DNA from: Gammaproteobacteria bacterium UBA5338
GTDB lineage: Bacteria; Pseudomonadota; Gammaproteobacteria; Pseudomonadales; UBA5862
Direction: 5' to 3'
Assembly: GCA_002408105.1 (NCBI GenBank)
Contig: DHQM01000140.1
Coordinates: 573 to 7,196 of the forward strand
Length of the DNA stretch: 6,624 nt
In this document: piece by piece, positions 6,275 through 6,624 of the stretch
Position numbering within the stretch: position 1 is the stretch's first letter
Layout of the letters: every line of letters begins with the position of its first letter
Notes under the pieces: model-generated
The model's database searches: none
What the model saw: only the letters and a program-made list of their open reading frames with translations
Told to the model about the DNA's origin: nothing
Position numbers and translations under genes: made by a program

Positions 6275-6624
6275 TGCCCGCCTTCCAATACCAAGCCCTG
6301 GACGCCAACGGCCGCCGCCAGCGGGGCATTGAACAGGGCGACCACCCCCGCCAGGTTCGTCAGCAACTGCGCAAACGCGGCTGGATCCCACTTGAAGTCG
6401 CCGAGATCCATCAGCGCAACAAGCAGCGCAGTCCAAGGCTCGGCCAACGCAGGACCCGCCTCTCGGCATCTGAGTTGGCCTTGGCCACCCGGCAGCTCGC
6501 CACCATGCTGCGGGCGGCCCTGCCGGTGGAGGAATCCCTCCAAGCGGTGGCCGAGCAAAGCGAGACGGCGCGCGTCAAGCGTGTGTTCGCGGCCGCCCGC
6601 GCCCAGGTCGTGGCAGGCAATACA
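6274..6624 (+). CDS. gspF: Type II secretion system inner-membrane protein GspF, 3'-truncated by the window edge
   Basis: The frame is open from the ATG at 6274 to the last base, giving 117 residues of a protein that is usually about 400. GspF is the polytopic inner-membrane platform protein that couples the GspE ATPase to pseudopilin addition. The start MPAFQYQALDANGRRQRG is typical of GspF, followed by RQLRKRGWIPLEV-like sequence. The first cytoplasmic T2SF domain begins near residue 70 (LATRQLATMLRAALPVEESL). The membrane segments lie beyond the window. The start codon shares its A with the gspE TGA (TGATG), the arrangement expected for translational coupling. Basic residues are dense at about 55-65 (HQRNKQRSPRLGQRR), forming a linker between the N-terminal stretch and the T2SF domain. 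Confidence 0.95.
   Translation, partial: MPAFQYQALDANGRRQRGIEQGDHPRQVRQQLRKRGWIPLEVAEIHQRNKQRSPRLGQRRTRLSASELALATRQLATMLRAALPVEESLQAVAEQSETARVKRVFAAARAQVVAGNT

Noticed and set aside
2868..6624. Type IV pilus (PilQ/PilB/PilC) rather than T2SS
   Set aside because: The presence of gspN and a PDZ-type gspC, four N-domains in the secretin, and the C-D-E-F order are T2SS traits.
1..6624. CRISPR, tRNA, rRNA, insertion sequence, or defence-type novel system
   Set aside because: No spaced direct repeats, no cloverleaf-like segments, no transposase or terminal repeats were seen. All substantial + strand frames are explained by known families.

Overview
The window is a stretch of high-GC bacterial chromosome, read entirely on the + strand. 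It carries the 3' part of a SpoVR/YcgB-family gene followed by the start of a type II secretion system (T2SS, general secretory pathway) operon in the order gspN-gspC-gspD-gspE-gspF, with gspF running off the right edge. The protein content and style (a proteobacterial T2SS with a GspN and a PDZ-type GspC, plus a SpoVR/YcgB homologue in a presumably non-sporulating genome) point to a Gram-negative proteobacterium, most likely a gammaproteobacterium. I cannot name a genus from sequence alone.

Layout: 1-981 is spoVR lacking its 5' end. 982-1112 is a short intergenic stretch with a GC-rich alternating inverted repeat and one -10-like hexamer. 1113-1853 is gspN. 1882-2727 is gspC, 28 nt further on. 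2728-2867 is a 140-nt leader, locally AT-richer, holding an extended -10 promoter candidate, a small operator-like palindrome and an 11-bp inverted repeat that brackets them. 2868-4790 is gspD. 4733-6274 is gspE, overlapping gspD by 58 nt. 6274-6624 is the beginning of gspF, sharing one base with the gspE stop codon. There is no gene-free stretch longer than 300 bases, and I see no tRNA, rRNA, CRISPR array, insertion sequence or attachment site.

How the genes work together: GspD is the outer-membrane secretin channel. GspC is the inner-membrane clamp that links the secretin to the inner-membrane platform and helps select substrates. GspE is the cytoplasmic ATPase that powers pseudopilus assembly, and GspF is the polytopic platform protein it acts through. 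GspN is an accessory inner-membrane protein found in a subset of T2SS loci. The pseudopilins (G-K) and GspL/GspM would be expected downstream of gspF or elsewhere. The spoVR fragment belongs to a different functional group (the YeaG/PrkA-YeaH-YcgB stress group) and is probably only a neighbour.

I found no credible undescribed system here. The points most worth a second look are the architecture of the gspC-gspD intergenic region, the long gspD/gspE coding overlap, and gspN sitting at the head of the operon.
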